Assembly (NCBI GenBank): GCA_030037735.1
Contig: JASHQC010000017.1
Coordinates: 1 to 43,511 of the forward strand
Direction: 5' to 3'
DNA length: 43,511 nt
Source of the DNA: Thermoplasmata archaeon
GTDB lineage: Archaea > Thermoplasmatota > Thermoplasmata > Lutacidiplasmatales > UBA184
In this document: in pieces, positions 16,077 through 24,252 of the stretch
How positions within the stretch are numbered: the stretch's first letter is position 1
Layout of the letters: every line of letters begins with the position of its first letter
Translations under genes and position numbers: made by a program
The notes under the pieces: generated by a model
Told to the model about the DNA's origin: nothing
The model's database searches: none
Seen by the model: only the letters and a program-made list of their open reading frames with translations

Positions 16077-16475
16077 TCAGGCAGGAGGTACCACTGTCCG
16101 GATGGCGCCGGATGCCCGGCCACGCATCACCGTCGCCTGCTCGCGATTCACGCAGCTCCATTCCGCCGCGACCAGGATCCGGTCACCGGTGGGTTCCCAC
16201 TGAGTGAGGACGACGTCGCATCGAATTGGCTCGCCGGTAAAGACGGGTCGAAGGAACTCGAGCGTAATCTCGCGGGCGAGGAAATTCATCCGTCCTCCGA
16301 GGATAGTGGGGAGGGTGCCGAGCAATAAACCGTGTACCATCAGGCGTCCCTGAGAATCCGTGTCCACGTGCTGAATCCCTCGATCTCCCGATGCATCGGC
16401 GAATTTCCGTACCTCATCGAGGGTGAACGTGTGCTCGATCGTTTGCGTATCCCCAACTCGCGGCGTATGGATCAC
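16077..16475 (-). CDS. MaoC-like hydratase / hot-dog fold dehydratase
   Basis: A 132-residue single hot-dog domain. VGDTQTIEHTFTLDEVRKFADASGD is the usual opening strand and helix of MaoC/R-specific enoyl-CoA hydratases, followed by IQHVD and the GRLMVHGLLLGTLP helix, with the catalytic-type Asp and His positions kept. ITLEFLRPVFTGEPI is the next conserved strand. Such enzymes hydrate enoyl-CoA or dehydrate 3-hydroxyacyl-CoA; the substrate is unknown here. GTG 16475 was chosen because the TTTAGG box A lies 31 bases upstream, although the frame is open to 16577. It is divergent from the thioredoxin-like gene. Confidence 0.8.
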   Translation of the reverse strand: MIHTPRVGDTQTIEHTFTLDEVRKFADASGDRGIQHVDTDSQGRLMVHGLLLGTLPTILGGRMNFLAREITLEFLRPVFTGEPIRCDVVLTQWEPTGDRILVAAEWSCVNREQATVMRGRASGAIRTVVPPA

Positions 16476-16500
16476 CCTGGAATCGCTAGACGCGCCCCGG

Positions 16501-16506
16501 CCTAAA
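16501..16506 (-). promoter_or_regulatory. Box A for the MaoC-like gene
   Basis: TTTAGG on the minus strand, 31 bases before GTG 16475, consistent with a leaderless mRNA. Confidence 0.45.
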
Positions 16507-16677
16507 GGGCCTTCCCGGAACTTGCCCGCCCCTTCTCTCAAGAAATGGCCTAAAATGTTGGATCGTGCCTCCCGCACTGCCTGCCCTTACGACGGCGTGG
16601 GAACCTCGGGAAGCGAGGTCCTTGCTCGTCACAGTCTCGAGTCCGATGTACCCCGCCAAGTCATACAGCCTTCCGCC

Positions 16678-17097
16678 ATGCCCTACTGGATTGGCAAGGT
16701 CGTGGCGAGTGGAAAGGCGTCGTCGCAGCCGCCGTGGGCGACTACGGGGCTGGAGATCCTAGGAACATCGGATTTCAAGGACGGGAGATTGAACCGGCCG
16801 GGACTCTACGCAGTGTGCTACGGGGCCGAGTGGTGCCCCGTAACCCGGCGATTCATGCCTCGGTTCACGGCGTTGAGCGGCCAGCTGCCCGCCACACTCG
16901 CAATCGCGGACATCACCGATCTCAACAGCCCGCTATGGGATGTCTTTCGGATCCGCATCACGCCGTCCATCATCGTGTTCCGCGACGGCGAGGTCATTCG
17001 GCGAGTGGATGGCAAGCGGTTCCTCGGGATCACCCGGGCCCGTTTGTCGGTATTGAAGCAAACTTTTTCCCCCGCCCTGACGGGCTCCCAGTCGTAA
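16678..17097 (+). CDS. Thioredoxin-like protein with CPVT active site
   Basis: A 139-residue thioredoxin-fold protein from ATG 16678. The active-site region is AEWCPVTRRFMPRF, so Cys53 is kept but the second, resolving cysteine is Thr56. The cis-proline loop is intact (ITPSIIVFRDGEV, Pro96). With a single active cysteine it cannot act as a normal disulfide reductase; it may bind a mixed disulfide or persulfide, or act through a partner's cysteine. The first 25 residues are an extra N-terminal segment. No signal peptide is seen, so it is cytoplasmic. It is divergent from the MaoC-like gene. Confidence 0.8.
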   Translation: MPYWIGKVVASGKASSQPPWATTGLEILGTSDFKDGRLNRPGLYAVCYGAEWCPVTRRFMPRFTALSGQLPATLAIADITDLNSPLWDVFRIRITPSIIVFRDGEVIRRVDGKRFLGITRARLSVLKQTFSPALTGSQS

Positions 17098-17141
17098 CGC
17101 GCCGACGGCGATAAGTAGCGTCGACCGATTTGGTCGGCGCC

Positions 17142-17825
17142 TTGGCAGCGCGATATTGTCCACAATGCGGCGCGCCGAATTCTCCGACGGCGGCCTATTG
17201 CCAATACTGTGGCACTGCGCTCCCCGCCGCTCCTTCGGCTCCGCTCCCCTCCAGTGGGGCTACCGGCGTTCCCCCGCCTCCCGCTCCCTGGGGGGCGCCA
17301 CCCGGTGGCCCATCGTACGGAGCGCCTCCGTACAGTGCCCCTCCGTACGGGGCACCTGCCTACGGGGCCCCGCCTTACGGAGGGCCTCCGTACGGCCCCC
17401 CTCCGACCGCGCCCCCCAAAAGGAGATTGTGGCTCTGGATCCTCGTCGGATTCGTCGTACTCATTCTCGTCGCATCGTTCGTCCTACTCTTGCTGGTCCC
17501 TCCCACGCCAGGTATCAATGTCACCGGGATTACCATCACCTCCTCGGACAACGTCTGTGGGCTCAACGGCGCGACCTCGAGCGGATTCACAGCGAATCCG
17601 GGCAGCGTGGTTGACCTCGCTTTCAGCGTTTCGGGCAACACGACGTCCAGCGGAGGCACGGCCAATTGCACGATCACCGCCGTTACATCGGCCACAAGCG
17701 GGTTCCTTGTGAGCGGGACCAACACGCCGTTGCACATTCCCACGAACGCCAACGAAACCCTCGAGTTCAATGTCACCTGTCCAAACGCTGATTACAGCGG
17801 TACGCTGACTCTGTCCTTCACCTGA
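17142..17825 (+). CDS. Zinc-ribbon, proline-rich, single-pass membrane protein with exported domain
   Basis: About 227 residues if started at TTG 17142 (TTG 17130 is an alternative). Order: an N-terminal zinc ribbon (YCPQCG and YCQYCG), a Pro/Gly/Ala/Tyr-rich stretch of six near-identical five-residue repeats (about residues 58-90), a basic stop, one transmembrane helix (LWILVGFVVLILVASFVLLLL), and an outside domain of about 110 residues rich in Thr, Ser, Gly and Asn with two cysteines and several NxT/S glycosylation sites. This layout (cytoplasmic zinc ribbon, one helix, surface beta domain) recurs in many archaea and is of unknown function. Confidence 0.7.
   Translation: MAARYCPQCGAPNSPTAAYCQYCGTALPAAPSAPLPSSGATGVPPPPAPWGAPPGGPSYGAPPYSAPPYGAPAYGAPPYGGPPYGPPPTAPPKRRLWLWILVGFVVLILVASFVLLLLVPPTPGINVTGITITSSDNVCGLNGATSSGFTANPGSVVDLAFSVSGNTTSSGGTANCTITAVTSATSGFLVSGTNTPLHIPTNANETLEFNVTCPNADYSGTLTLSFT
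17314..17403 (+). repeat. Short 15-base tandem repeats coding a Pro-Pro-Tyr-Gly-Ala motif
   Basis: Six imperfect copies of a 15-base unit around CCTCCGTACGGGGCA inside the zinc-ribbon membrane protein gene. They encode a flexible linker between zinc ribbon and membrane helix. Copy number is likely to vary between strains. Confidence 0.7.
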
Positions 17826-17915
17826 ACCTCAGGGCCGGCACGCGGCCTGCGCGCGGTCGCCCACTTTTTCTATCCACCGGGTTCGAACGGCCCGCCGGTG
17901 AGCCTCGCCCTCCGG

Positions 17916-17921
17916 TTTAAA
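17916..17921 (+). promoter_or_regulatory. Box A for the Rieske protein gene
   Basis: TTTAAA, 40 bases before ATG 17956. An AAGGA sequence follows at 17946-17950, so this mRNA may carry a short leader with a ribosome-binding site. Confidence 0.5.
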
Positions 17922-17955
17922 GCGGGAAGAGGCTTGCCCTGCGACAAGGATCTTG

Positions 17956-18264
17956 ATGGAATCCGTCTCGTTTCCGCGGGTAAAGCCTCCCGGCCCCGGT
18001 GAAGCTGTACGAATCGACGTGAAAGGAACGCCGGTCGCCGTGTTCAACATCGGCGGGAAACTGTCCGCCATAGGGGCGAGGTGCACGCACGTCGGAGGAC
18101 CGCTGGAGAAGGGCCCGGTCAGCGGCCACGTGGTCACGTGTCCCTGGCACGGCTCTCAGTTCGATCTTGACACGGGCCAAGTGGTCCGCGGACCAGCCAC
18201 AGTCCCTGAGCCGGCCTTCAAGGTGCGGCTGGAAGGCAACGTTCTCGTCGTGGACGTCCCTTGA
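17956..18264 (+). CDS. Stand-alone Rieske [2Fe-2S] protein
   Basis: A 102-residue single-domain Rieske protein. The cluster ligands are CTH (Cys43, His45) and CPWH (Cys62, His65), in the CxH-x16-CxxH pattern. GGPLEKGPV and GSQFDLDTGQVVRGPA are typical of the soluble dioxygenase-type ferredoxins (NirD/BphF-like) rather than the membrane-bound cytochrome b-c Rieske, which has extra cysteines. It probably transfers electrons to an oxygenase or other partner in the cytoplasm; no oxygenase gene is next to it. ATG 17956 is chosen over the overlapping TTG 17953. The AhpD-like gene follows 124 bases later on the same strand. Confidence 0.9.
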   Translation: MESVSFPRVKPPGPGEAVRIDVKGTPVAVFNIGGKLSAIGARCTHVGGPLEKGPVSGHVVTCPWHGSQFDLDTGQVVRGPATVPEPAFKVRLEGNVLVVDVP

Positions 18265-18387
18265 TTCGAACCCGAGTGAGATTTCGCGGGCCATTCGAGA
18301 CAGTTTGCGAGCCGAAGGACCACTTCGCGACGCGTCGTCCCGTATCGTAATCCTAAAGGTACGCCGGAGCGCTCCGCGAACCGTTCC

Positions 18388-18906
18388 ATGACCGCGCGCA
18401 TCGAGTACGAGAAGGTGGCGCCTGATGCGACGAGAGGCCTGACCGAACTCCAGCGCTTTGTCCGGGCCGGAACTCTCCCCCCGGCCCTCGTCGAGCTGGT
18501 TATGCTGCGCGCCTCTCAGATCAACGGATGCGCGTATTGTCTCGACATCCACGCGCGGCGTGCCCGGAGGGTTGGCGTCCCCCAAGGGCAGCTGGACACC
18601 CTGCCGTCCTGGAGTTATTCTCCGGCGTTTTCCGAGCGGGAGCGGGCCGCCCTTGCCTGGACCGAGAGCTTGACCCGAGTGTCCGTGGACCAGGTTCCGG
18701 ATTCGGTCTGGGACCGCGTCAAATTGCAGTTTTCAGAGCGGGAAATCATCGACCTATCAATCGCGATCGTGGAGATCAATTCATGGAACCGATTACTGAT
18801 CGCCTTCCGGACCCCCCCAACCTTCGGCACTCCGCAGAACGCCGCTTCAGAAACTCCGGCAGCGCCGGCCCGATCCGCCCCGCCGGCTGTTCCCACTGGC
18901 CAATAG
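18388..18906 (+). CDS. AhpD-like / carboxymuconolactone decarboxylase-family protein
   Basis: A 172-residue protein from ATG 18388. LVELVMLRASQINGCAYCLDIHARRARRVG (given here in parts: Cys48, Cys51, His55) is the AhpD signature with the CxxC redox pair followed by His. Family members are peroxidase-type disulfide enzymes that reduce peroxides or feed electrons to AhpC. The second half (FSERERAALAWTESLTRVS and FSEREIIDLSIAIVEINSWNRL) is the usual AhpD helical bundle. The last 30 residues are Pro/Ala-rich and probably disordered. Together with the Rieske and MsrB genes it suggests protection against oxygen. Confidence 0.9.
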   Translation: MTARIEYEKVAPDATRGLTELQRFVRAGTLPPALVELVMLRASQINGCAYCLDIHARRARRVGVPQGQLDTLPSWSYSPAFSERERAALAWTESLTRVSVDQVPDSVWDRVKLQFSEREIIDLSIAIVEINSWNRLLIAFRTPPTFGTPQNAASETPAAPARSAPPAVPTGQ

Positions 18907-18984
18907 GAATACAGGGGGACGTCGCTACTCCTTCAGAACATGAACTGAACGGCGACTGGTTACCAATCGATTGGGCAGGGAGAA

Positions 18985-20358
18985 ATGGCAATCTCAGTCG
19001 GACGGGTTCCCGCCGCTGTCCGCACGCGTCGGCAACGGTACGCCGACGGCAAGGCCGCGCGCAAAACGGTTTCTCGGTCCAGCCACGCCACATGGAGTGC
19101 GCCCCCGGGGAGACCGGACCCGGTCGAGACCCTAAACGCGGACAGCCGGAAGAGAGTACCGTCCCTGGTCCCGATCTGGTATGGCCGAATGTCGCTCTCT
19201 CCCTTCGCGTTCTTTCGGGGGTCCGCTGGGATCATGGCCCGCGACCTGTCGGGAACTCCCGTCACTGGCTCTCGGGCCCAGCTGTGTGGAGACGCCCACC
19301 TGAGTAATTTCGGCGTGTTCGCGACTCCCGAACGGGACCGGGTGTTCGACATCAATGATTTCGACGAGACCCTCCCCGGCCCGTGGGAATGGGACGTGAA
19401 GCGGCTCGCGACCAGCCTCGTTCTCGTGAGCCGGCATAACCGGTTCGCTCGTCCGGTCGGTCAACAGGCGTCCGAGACCGCCCTTCGGGCGTACCGCCGC
19501 AGCATGGAAGTGTTTGGAATGGCGCGGTACCTCGATACGTGGTACTCGCACATCGACCAGCGAACCGTGTGGAAACGGTCTACACCGGAGGGCCGAACCG
19601 TCATCGCCGCCGCCGTACGACGGGCTCGTCGTCGTACTGTTTTCCATGCGTTTCCGAAAATGGTCCAGGCCGTTCATGGCCGATACAAGATCCGAGACAA
19701 CCCCCCACTGATCGTCCATTACAAGGACCCGGCCGATGACGAGGAGTCCCGGCGCTTCTACGAGCGCTACTTAGCGACGCTCCCAGACGAGCGACGAGCG
19801 TTACTTGAGCGCTACCAGATCGTCGACGTGGCCCAGAAGGTGGTCGGCGTGGGCAGCGTGGGCACCGTCTGTTCGATCATTCTGCTCATGGGGGACCCGG
19901 ATGTCGAAGACCCCCTGTTCCTGCAACTCAAGCAGGCCAATGCCTCCGTCCTCGAGCCGTTCGCCGGCGCCAGCGAGTACAACAATCACGCGCAACGAGT
20001 GGTGATCGGGCAGCACCTGATTCAGGAAGCGAGCGACATCTTCCTAGGATGGAGCCGGCTCACCTCCCGTGATTTCTACTTTCGTCAGCTCCGGGACATG
20101 AAATTCTCCCCCGACGTCGCAACCCTCCGCCCGAAGGAGTTGTTGGGCCAAGCCGAGCTCTGCGGACTGGCCCTGGCGCGAGCTCATGCCCGGACCGGCG
20201 ACCCGGCCTTCATCAGCGGGTACCTGGGCGCCCGGGACCGTTTCGACGTCGCCGTCACCCGCTTCGCGGAGGGGTATGCGGACCAGGTCGAGCAGGACTA
20301 CACTGCCCTTCGCCGAGCGGTGCGACGTGGGCGCGTCGTGGCGACCGTCGACGTCTAG
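18985..20358 (+). CDS. DUF2252-family protein
   Basis: A 457-residue protein of usual length for the DUF2252 family, which has a protein-kinase-like fold but no assigned function. Conserved blocks are present: an early RMSLSPFAFFRGSA, then LCGDAHLSNFGVFATPERDRVFDINDFDETLPGPWEWDVKRLA (here noted by its GDAHLSNFG and NDFDE parts), and the later QRVVIGQHLIQEASD. GDAHLSNFG is the analogue of the kinase catalytic HxN motif and DFDE of the metal-binding DFG. Enzyme activity, perhaps phosphotransfer to a small molecule, is plausible. The family is mainly bacterial, so acquisition by transfer is likely. ATG 18985 follows a GGGAG site. Confidence 0.92.
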   Translation: MAISVGRVPAAVRTRRQRYADGKAARKTVSRSSHATWSAPPGRPDPVETLNADSRKRVPSLVPIWYGRMSLSPFAFFRGSAGIMARDLSGTPVTGSRAQLCGDAHLSNFGVFATPERDRVFDINDFDETLPGPWEWDVKRLATSLVLVSRHNRFARPVGQQASETALRAYRRSMEVFGMARYLDTWYSHIDQRTVWKRSTPEGRTVIAAAVRRARRRTVFHAFPKMVQAVHGRYKIRDNPPLIVHYKDPADDEESRRFYERYLATLPDERRALLERYQIVDVAQKVVGVGSVGTVCSIILLMGDPDVEDPLFLQLKQANASVLEPFAGASEYNNHAQRVVIGQHLIQEASDIFLGWSRLTSRDFYFRQLRDMKFSPDVATLRPKELLGQAELCGLALARAHARTGDPAFISGYLGARDRFDVAVTRFAEGYADQVEQDYTALRRAVRRGRVVATVDV

Positions 20359-20374
20359 CCCTCTTCAACAGGGG

Positions 20375-20956
20375 CTAGCGAACGAGCAGGTACCAACTCC
20401 ACACGATGACCAAGGCCGCCGACCAGACGACGAGGAAGGTGACCGGCAGGATCTCGGTGAGCCGTTCGGGATTGACCCGGTCCATCCAGGATATCGCTTG
20501 GGACGCTGAGAAACGGGCCGCATGGACCTCGTATGGACGCAGGAGATTCACGGAAAGGGTCGACCCCGATCGCAGGGTGACTAGAACAGGAACGGTCCCT
20601 TCGATTGGCGGCGACAGCTCCTCCAGTCGAAGATTCGATTCCCTCCATAGGCTCTGCGCGTCATTGGTCCGATGGAGCAGAACGGCCCAGACGAACGTGA
20701 TGAGCACTCCGAGTGCTGAAAGGAAACTGACAAAGAGGGTGAGCTCGAGGTGGTTCCCGGATAGGTCCGCTACGGCCACGACGATCGCGGTGATCAGAAC
20801 AGTCCCGATGGCGGCGAAGTACGATGTGCGGCCGGCGGCCAGCTGGCCCTCTTCCGCGGCCAGCCGTTCGAACTTATCGTGCAGCCAACGACGGTCTTCG
20901 GTCGACAAAACGTTCGGTGACAGAGGGGCGCCGGGGTGGGGTGCGTCCGGATTCAC
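20375..20956 (-). CDS. Membrane protein with three helices
   Basis: A 193-residue protein, GTG start. A short charged N-terminal helix (21-40) is followed by two membrane helices (about 45-65 and 70-94), a soluble loop of about 75 residues and a C-terminal third helix (170-191). The middle loop includes LVTLRSGSTLSVNLL. No family recognised. It converges with the DUF2252 gene with a gap of only 16 bases. Confidence 0.65.
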   Translation of the reverse strand: MNPDAPHPGAPLSPNVLSTEDRRWLHDKFERLAAEEGQLAAGRTSYFAAIGTVLITAIVVAVADLSGNHLELTLFVSFLSALGVLITFVWAVLLHRTNDAQSLWRESNLRLEELSPPIEGTVPVLVTLRSGSTLSVNLLRPYEVHAARFSASQAISWMDRVNPERLTEILPVTFLVVWSAALVIVWSWYLLVR

Positions 20957-21044
20957 ACGAGGGCCAGCCCCTATTGACCCCTAAATCTGTCGCCGGGGTC
21001 GCCCCGAGGGGCTGGGTACCATCCGCCTCGGGCCGACCCCTCGT

Positions 21045-21770
21045 TCAGGTCGCGCCCAACGCAAGACCGATCAGGAAGCCCGCGAATCCGGCCGCCAAAC
21101 CGATGATAATCATCTGACCCGCGTGTTGGAAGGCCTTTCCGCCAGTGGTGCGGGCTTCGTACACTCCGACGAGCGCCAGTGTAACGGCTGCCAGAATGAC
21201 CGAGACGAGGATGGCCGCTTCGATCGTGATGTGCGGCACCAAGAATGGGAGGATCGGGATGAAGGATCCCGCGACCGTGGCGAGGAAAACCGTGACGAAA
21301 CTGTCGCGGGCCTGGGTCTCCTTCACGGGCGCGAGCTTCAGCTCGAATGCCATCATGAACTCCATCCAAGCCCGGGGGTTTCTCGTAATCCGGTCGAGCA
21401 GGTCCTCCAGCTCCGCCCCGGTGTACCCCCAGTCCTTGAGCACCACTCGAACCTCGTCTCGCTCGATCTCCGGAACCTCCCGCATCTCGTCCTGCTCTCG
21501 ACGGACCTCGCTCAAGTAGAGACGGCGCCGGGCGAGCGTCGACGTGTACGCCACCGCACCCATGGAGATCGATTCGGCGCCGAGGGCTGCGAAGGCCGCG
21601 ACCAGGATAAGCCGATGAACCGACGGGGCCGTGCCGAGACTGATCGTCGCGGCGCTCAGACCCAGCAGGATGCCCAGCACGTTGACGAGACCGTCCTGGC
21701 TCCCGAGGATGAAATCCGAAAGAAAGGTGGGGTGCGGATGCGCCTCGTACCCTTTCGCACTGTGGATCAT
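21045..21770 (-). CDS. VIT1/CCC1-family Fe/Mn transporter
   Basis: A 241-residue protein. FLSDFILGSQDGLVNVLGILLG near residues 16-37 is the first-helix signature of the VIT1/CCC1 family, and the AAFAALGAESISMGAVAY segment with its conserved Glu and Met is the second. A cytoplasmic acidic insert (80-140; EVRREQDEMREVPEIERDEV) matches the metal-binding domain of vacuolar iron transporters. Five membrane helices are expected. These proteins move ferrous iron or manganese out of the cytoplasm or into a store. Start ATG 21770. Confidence 0.92.
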   Translation of the reverse strand: MIHSAKGYEAHPHPTFLSDFILGSQDGLVNVLGILLGLSAATISLGTAPSVHRLILVAAFAALGAESISMGAVAYTSTLARRRLYLSEVRREQDEMREVPEIERDEVRVVLKDWGYTGAELEDLLDRITRNPRAWMEFMMAFELKLAPVKETQARDSFVTVFLATVAGSFIPILPFLVPHITIEAAILVSVILAAVTLALVGVYEARTTGGKAFQHAGQMIIIGLAAGFAGFLIGLALGAT

Positions 21771-21818
21771 GGAATCGCACTGGGCACGGCCTGACCCGGC
21801 GGCGTGTACATTAGGTTG

Positions 21819-22211
21819 TCAACCCGGAGCGCTTTCCGTTGGCCGAAATATCATCGAAATCGAGTTGACGCAGTGGCGAGTGTTGCGGGGGGTGAAGTGC
21901 TCGCCCTCGAATACGTGGCCCAGGTGGGCCCCGCATCGGGCGCACTCGATCTCCACTCGCATCCCGTCGGGGTCCGGGAGCCGCCGGACGCTCCCGCGTA
22001 TCTCTTCGTCGAAGCTAGGCCAGCCGCACCCGGAGTCGAACTTGCGCTCCGAGCGATAGAGGGCCGCGCCGCACCGCTTGCACTCGTAGGTCCCTGGCGC
22101 GGTGAGATGCTCGTATTCGCCGGAGAACGGAGGCTCGGTGCCCTTCCGGACGATGACGCGGTCCTCTTCGCGGCTGAGCTTCCTCCAACGGCTCGGGTCA
22201 GAGTCCGACAC
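21819..22211 (-). CDS. msrB: Peptide-methionine (R)-S-oxide reductase
   Basis: A 130-residue MsrB that repairs oxidised methionine-R-sulfoxide in proteins. The zinc site is formed by two CxxC pairs (44/47 and 90/93). The catalytic cysteine is in RHCVNSISM (Cys114), and the other active-site block FDSGCGWPSF (58-67) is complete. GTG 22211 was chosen because the frame, although open to 22295, would otherwise overlap the dodecin gene, and because ATAATG lies about 30 bases upstream. It follows dodecin on the same strand. Confidence 0.95.
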   Translation of the reverse strand: MSDSDPSRWRKLSREEDRVIVRKGTEPPFSGEYEHLTAPGTYECKRCGAALYRSERKFDSGCGWPSFDEEIRGSVRRLPDPDGMRVEIECARCGAHLGHVFEGEHFTPRNTRHCVNSISMIFRPTESAPG

Positions 22212-22272
22212 GGACAACGAAGGACCAGCGGGCTCATTATCTCCGTGCGCCGCCCGACGAAGCCTCCGACCC

Positions 22273-22488
22273 TTACTTCGCGTCCTCGAGCTCAAAGTAC
22301 AGCCTGACCGTCGCGTGATATTCGACCGACTTCTGGTCCTTGATGCTCCCTTCGAGCTCCGTCACCCGGAACCACCGGAGGTTCCGGACGGTCTTCGCGG
22401 CGGTGAGCACCGCGTTCTCGGCGGCCTTGGCGAACCCCTGGGTCGATTTCCCGACCACTTCGGTCACTTTCTGAACCATGCTGGGCAC
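22273..22488 (-). CDS. Dodecin-family flavin-binding protein
   Basis: A 71-residue protein (68 if ATG 22479 is used). It has the dodecin pattern: VQKVTEVVGKSTQGFAKAAENAV, then KTVRNLRWFRVTELEGSI, with the flavin-stacking tryptophan (Trp39) and a closing strand VRLYFELE. Dodecins form hollow twelve-subunit shells that bind riboflavin or FMN and buffer free flavins. The gene starts 147 bases from the divergent unknown gene at 22636 and precedes msrB. Confidence 0.9.
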   Translation of the reverse strand: MPSMVQKVTEVVGKSTQGFAKAAENAVLTAAKTVRNLRWFRVTELEGSIKDQKSVEYHATVRLYFELEDAK

Positions 22489-22635
22489 CCCGTGGGCGGG
22501 AGCACCTCCTCCGGCATAGACCTTTGCCCAAGAATCACTTTCAAGAGCTAGGGTATGGCCTCGGGACGCCGCCCGACGAAACGATTAATGCCTTTGGTCG
22601 CCACAATTTTGGATGGGTCGGGCGACCCCCGCCGT

Positions 22636-24252
22636 ATGGTGAACGAGACGGACGCCGACCGGATCCAACGCGAAAAGGATCGTCGGCGCGCAGAAGAGCG
22701 CCTCCGCATCGACCGAGAGCACCATCGACGCTTGCACGACGTCGAGATTCTCCGTCGAACAGCCCCGCACACCGGCCCGGAGGGACCCGAGCGGGGGCCG
22801 GTCGAGGCCCAAATGAAGCCGACGGCTGAGCCTCGCCAATCGGACCAGGCTCCAGCGGTTGTACCGAACCCGACAACGGTTTCGGAGAAAGAGACCCCCC
22901 CGGTCCAACCCGACGCAAAGCCAACTCCGGGCCCGCCGTCTCGCCCCATAGGGCGACCGGTACAATCCGAGGCAGTACGAAAATTCCTCTCCCTTGATCC
23001 GGCCGAGAAATTCGATATCCAGGCATTGAATCAGCTCCCGCTCGCTCCGCTACTCCACGAGGGGACCGAGTCGCCGGAATTGCTCGCGCTCCTCGCGGTA
23101 CGGGCAGAAGCACTCATGGAACGCGTGAAACGCGAAGTGGATGACCCGCTCACAGCGGGAGCTCTGTTGAGAGAGTTCGCACTGACCTGGTACCGCCACA
23201 GTCCAGACGACCCGGTCTGGGCAGAGATCTCGCAGGCCCGGTGGGGCGGGATCTTTGCCGAATCGAAGGTGACCGGTGGAAGGCTCCAGCCATGGCTTAA
23301 CACGCGGCTCTGGGCGGTGCACAAGCGATCGCTCCGCAAAGGGGGCGTACGCCACCGGGTTCGACGCGGGCTGTCCCGATCCCGCGTCGCTGAAAGTGCG
23401 GTCAGTCGGACCGCGACCCAACAGATTCAGGCTGAGGTGGCCCAGGCCTTTGCCGATGACCTCGCGTCGAATTCCCGAAAGGCCGAGGCCGGGTTGCCGC
23501 TGGTCCACCTGAGCGAGTTGGCCGTTCGTCGCCAGGTCGCGACTGTCAACGAGGCGCTCGCGACGCTGTTCAACTCCTCGGAGACCGGGCCCTTCGTCGT
23601 GTTGCACCCGAACCGGTATCCGGATTGCGAGGAGCTCCAGATCCGGCCCCCGTCCGGGGGCGCCAGCGGCGCCGCACTGGCTTTCACCCTGGTGACGCCC
23701 AAAGGCTCACGACGGGCGGGAGGTCGCTCGGGGGTTCCGAGCCACGCGGAGGCGGTGGACGTCAGTGGCACCCCGGCCACGGGACCCGAAGAAGAGGCGG
23801 ACGTCGACGGCACCACCATCTGGGAGGCACGGGCGGTCACCGCTGCCACCTGGCACTCCGTCCTCGACGAAAGCCAGCGGGAGAAGCGGCGGCTGGACCC
23901 GCCGCCGAAGGACTATCGGAATCGACCGTCTTACGCAAGCCTTCGCGATCTGCTCCTTCGCAACGGGGAGGCCCGAAAATCGTTCTTGGCCGTCAAGTGG
24001 CGGGGGCGGCCCGCCGGATTGCCGCTCCTGACCGCTCTCCTGCAGAAAGGAACGATCGCTCCTGAGGTCGCCACCGACCACGAATATCTCGAGGCGGAAC
24101 TGGGTGAACTAAGTCACGGGGACCCGCAATTTGTGCCGGAGGGTGGAACGTGGAAGTTCCCGGGGTGGACCGTCATCCGCGAGGGTACGCATCGGGAAGG
24201 CTTCCGGTACCGGTCCCTCCCCGTGACCGCCGGACCGGGGGATAAGGCCTAA
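22636..24252 (+). CDS. Large unknown protein next to the GTPase operon
   Basis: 538 residues from ATG 22636 (565 if started at the earlier ATG 22555). No known family is recognised. The first 50 residues are strongly charged and helical (DRIQREKDRRRAEERLRI), probably a coiled coil; residues 55-115 are Pro-rich and disordered; the rest is mixed alpha/beta, with a basic patch KGGVRHRVRRGLSRSRV near 255-270 and a DKA C-terminus. No membrane helix or catalytic motif can be seen. Its stop overlaps by 4 bases the stop of the convergent pseudo-GTPase gene. The neighbourhood suggests a role in the GTPase system, perhaps as an effector or cargo, but the link is positional only. Confidence 0.6.
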   Translation: MVNETDADRIQREKDRRRAEERLRIDREHHRRLHDVEILRRTAPHTGPEGPERGPVEAQMKPTAEPRQSDQAPAVVPNPTTVSEKETPPVQPDAKPTPGPPSRPIGRPVQSEAVRKFLSLDPAEKFDIQALNQLPLAPLLHEGTESPELLALLAVRAEALMERVKREVDDPLTAGALLREFALTWYRHSPDDPVWAEISQARWGGIFAESKVTGGRLQPWLNTRLWAVHKRSLRKGGVRHRVRRGLSRSRVAESAVSRTATQQIQAEVAQAFADDLASNSRKAEAGLPLVHLSELAVRRQVATVNEALATLFNSSETGPFVVLHPNRYPDCEELQIRPPSGGASGAALAFTLVTPKGSRRAGGRSGVPSHAEAVDVSGTPATGPEEEADVDGTTIWEARAVTAATWHSVLDESQREKRRLDPPPKDYRNRPSYASLRDLLLRNGEARKSFLAVKWRGRPAGLPLLTALLQKGTIAPEVATDHEYLEAELGELSHGDPQFVPEGGTWKFPGWTVIREGTHREGFRYRSLPVTAGPGDKA

